A stretch of DNA of 47,989 nt, taken from Geobacillus proteiniphilus. Lineage in GTDB: Bacteria > Bacillota > Bacilli > Bacillales > Anoxybacillaceae. A program made the position numbers and the translations under genes. The stretch covers positions 1-47,989 of the forward strand of contig NZ_MQMG01000027.1 of the NCBI RefSeq assembly GCF_001908025.1, given 5' to 3'. Below the pieces are notes generated by a model. The model worked only from the letters and a program-made list of their open reading frames with translations, ran no database searches and was not told the origin of the DNA. Positions 46,247 through 47,989 of this stretch are shown here, piece after piece (position 1 is the stretch's first letter; every line of letters starts with the position of its first letter).

Positions 46247-47575
46247 ATGAAAACGGATACAAACATGGCGCCATCCGTGCCGACACCAACGCCGGCAAGC
46301 GGTGCATGGAAGTTTTTCGTTTACAGTGCCATCGGGATTTTCGTGTTTTTCGTTCCCGTATCCATCGGAGGCAAATCGTCTATTTTGCTCGATCATATCG
46401 TGACATGGATCCGCACACACTTTTCAGCACTTGTTCCCTATTATGCTCTTATAGTGATCACTTTAGGTGCGATGTACCCATTTTACAAGAAAACATGGAA
46501 TAAAGATGCCGTGACGACGGTTTTTTCGATATTGAAAGTTTTTGGACTCATCGTGGCGGTCATGTTGGTGTTTCGCATCGGTCCGTCGTGGCTGTTTCAA
46601 CCGAATATGGGGCCGTTTTTGTATGACAAACTCGTCATTTCCGTCGGCTTGCTTGTGCCGATCGGTTCCGTCTTTCTCGCTCTGCTTGTCGGCTACGGGC
46701 TGCTCGAATTTGTCGGCGTTTGGATGCAGCCCGTCATGCGGCCGATTTGGAAAACGCCAGGCCGCTCGGCGATTGACGCCGTCGCTTCCTTTGTCGGCAG
46801 CTACTCCATTGGGCTATTGATCACCAATAAAGTGTTTAAAGAAGGCAAATATACAGTGAAAGAAGCGGCGATCATCGCCACTGGCTTTTCCACTGTGTCT
46901 GTTACGTTCATGGTCGTTGTCGCGAAAACATTAGGGCTGATGTCGATCTGGAATACGTATTTTTGGGTGACATTTCTTGTGACGTTTGCTGTCACGGCGT
47001 TCACCGCCCGGCTTTGGCCGTTAAGCCGCATGAGCGATGAGTATTACAATGGCAAGGGGGATCCCGAGCAAAAAGTGACGGGCAACTATATGAAACAAGC
47101 TTGGACCGAAGCAATGAGGGCGGTAGAGCAGTCAAAAGGAATCAGGACGAACATATGGGAAAACTTGCGCGATGGCTTCATCATGACGATGGGAATTTTG
47201 CCGTCCATTATGTCAGTCGGACTGATCGGGCTGTTGCTCGCTGAATATACGCCATTGTTTGACTGGTTAGGCTACCTGTTCTATCCATTCACCCTTCTGT
47301 TGCAAATCCCTGAACCGCTGTTGGCAGCGAAAGCATCAGCCATTGAAATCGCGGAAATGTTTTTGCCAGCTTTGCTTGTCACCGAAGCTCCGCTTGTCAC
47401 GAAATTCATTATTGCTGTTGTATCCGTATCGGCGATCCTATTCTTTTCCGCTGTCATTCCATGCATTTTGTCTACGGAAATTCCGCTCAGCTTGTCGAGG
47501 CTGCTTGTCATTTGGTTCGAGCGGACCGTATTAACGCTCATCCTCACCGCCCCGCTTGCGTACTGGCTGCTTTGA
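46247..47575 (+). CDS. YjiH-family membrane protein with nucleoside-recognition (Gate) domains
   Basis: A 442-residue membrane protein with about ten helices and the Gate motifs VASFVGSYSIGLLITNKVFK and KASAIEIAEMFLPALLVTEA. The family is YjiH-like and of unknown function. It lies 105 nt behind hutI in the same direction. B. subtilis has a histidine permease (hutM) at the end of its hut operon, so this protein may take that place as a carrier for histidine or urocanate, an inference from position only. GGTGGAGGAAA precedes the ATG. Confidence 0.85.
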   Translation: MKTDTNMAPSVPTPTPASGAWKFFVYSAIGIFVFFVPVSIGGKSSILLDHIVTWIRTHFSALVPYYALIVITLGAMYPFYKKTWNKDAVTTVFSILKVFGLIVAVMLVFRIGPSWLFQPNMGPFLYDKLVISVGLLVPIGSVFLALLVGYGLLEFVGVWMQPVMRPIWKTPGRSAIDAVASFVGSYSIGLLITNKVFKEGKYTVKEAAIIATGFSTVSVTFMVVVAKTLGLMSIWNTYFWVTFLVTFAVTAFTARLWPLSRMSDEYYNGKGDPEQKVTGNYMKQAWTEAMRAVEQSKGIRTNIWENLRDGFIMTMGILPSIMSVGLIGLLLAEYTPLFDWLGYLFYPFTLLLQIPEPLLAAKASAIEIAEMFLPALLVTEAPLVTKFIIAVVSVSAILFFSAVIPCILSTEIPLSLSRLLVIWFERTVLTLILTAPLAYWLL

Positions 47576-47635
47576 CAACGGGTTGGCGCCTGGACAGAAG
47601 GGGGGTTATGTTCCTTTCATCTTGGGAATAAGCGA

Positions 47636-47680
47636 GGAGAACCCGACTTCTAAGCGATAGCGAAAGTCGGGGAGGAATCG
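47636..47680 (+). repeat. Stem-loop resembling an IS200/IS605-type subterminal end
   Basis: CCCGACTT (47642-47649) and AAGTCGGG (47664-47671), preceded by GAGAA and followed by GAGGAATCGC. The form AA-CCC-GAC-TTCTA is reminiscent of TnpB-element right ends, but no transposase fragment lies beside it. It could also be a hairpin of the downstream leader. Confidence 0.35.
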
Positions 47681-47724
47681 CTAAAAATTATGATATCATT
47701 AAATTAGTGAAAGGTGGTGAAAAT

Positions 47725-47989
47725 GTGAAACATTTGCTAGTCATCGTAATCCTTTTTTCTTTATCCGCATGCAGTATATGGGAAAAGAATAAAGAGATGA
47801 GTGATATTGAAAAAATACCTGTTAAAATAGATCAAAAAGTAATCAGTCATATCAATTGGGAAGTAAGCCCGGTTTTTCAATCTGGAAATTATAAAATGCG
47901 CGGAGTACCAAACAAAGTGGGTTTCATTGATGAACCGTTTATAGCAAACAAAGATAGCAAATACATGTGGCATTTCTGGGGGGACTCCC
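47725..47989 (+). CDS. Putative lipoprotein, AT-rich (3' end cut by window)
   Basis: GTG start behind AAAGGTGGTG, then a lipoprotein signal (KHLLVIVILFSLSACS) with the lipid-receiving Cys15. The visible 88 codons go on with MSDIEKIPVKIDQKVISHIN ... KVGFIDEPFIANKDSKYMWH. The end VGFIDEPFIANKDSKYMWHF resembles DUF4871 lipoproteins of Bacillaceae, a tentative match. Codon use is strikingly AT-rich compared with the neighbouring hut genes, suggesting recent acquisition. Confidence 0.75.
   Translation, partial: MKHLLVIVILFSLSACSIWEKNKEMSDIEKIPVKIDQKVISHINWEVSPVFQSGNYKMRGVPNKVGFIDEPFIANKDSKYMWHFWGDS

Noticed and set aside
46149-46250. 33-codon frame between hutI and the YjiH-family gene, ending in an ATGA overlap
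   Set aside because: Its AAGGAGG lies only 1 nt before the ATG, too close to work; the product is not protein-like. A leader peptide cannot be fully excluded.

Overview
The window looks like a chromosomal segment of a thermophilic Bacillaceae, most probably Geobacillus or a close relative. The base composition is clearly richer in G+C than Bacillus subtilis, yet the genes follow the B. subtilis order hflX-ynbB-glnR-glnA ... lexA-yneA-yneB-ynzC-tkt-sirA-yneF ... ynzD-ccdA-yneI-ccdC-yneK ... sspP-sspO-citB-sspN. Three small acid-soluble spore protein genes with sigma-G-type promoters, a sirA gene and a Spo0E-type phosphatase mark an endospore former. Species was not determined; this rests on gene order and protein resemblance read by eye.

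Layout. 1-0.7 kb: the 3' part of a TnpB (IS200/IS605-type) element with its right end and probable omega RNA, inserted against the 3' end of a TRIC-type channel gene. 1.4-5.9 kb: hflX, ynbB, glnR and glnA, with two GlnR operators in front of glnR. 5.9-10.2 kb: the SOS divergon lexA / yneA-yneB with LexA boxes, then ynzC and tkt. 10.2-17.7 kb: sirA, yneF, a heterodimeric multidrug ABC exporter, ynzD, ccdA, yneI, ccdC, yneK. 17.8-23 kb: a LysM/SleB-type wall hydrolase behind a WalR-type box, a decayed PTS IIA fragment, sspP, a coiled-coil ORF, sspO, aconitase and sspN. 23-27 kb: short housekeeping or sporulation-associated genes (PAP2-like, EamA transporter, YpeP/YpeQ-like pair, DUF2564, cold-shock protein). 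27-30.3 kb: a Spo0M-like half protein and the glycerol operon glpFK with a cre site and a terminator leader. 30.3-32.5 kb: a PAS-GAF-GGDEF-EAL protein. 32.6-33.1 kb: a conspicuous AT-rich intergenic block. 33.1-38.8 kb: a five-gene oligopeptide (App/Opp) ABC operon followed by a broken VOC gene. 39.2-40.4 kb: two hotdog thioesterases. 40.6-47.6 kb: a histidine-utilisation cluster (hutG, an AraC-type atypical response regulator, hutU, hutI and a YjiH-family membrane protein) without hutH or hutP. The window ends in an AT-rich lipoprotein gene.

How the genes work together. Nitrogen assimilation (glnRA) and histidine degradation (hutGUI, giving glutamate) are both here. Carbon control is visible at glpFK (cre plus leader terminator) and citB. 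Sporulation links are sirA, ynzD, the ssp genes and possible Spo0A boxes. The most unusual local system is the hut cluster. Its regulator has glutamate where a receiver domain carries the phosphorylated aspartate. Its gene ends in a terminator built partly from its own coding sequence, and it is followed by a 12-bp direct repeat with a 20-bp period in front of a -10-only promoter for hutU. This suggests a kinase-independent AraC-type activator in place of HutP antitermination.
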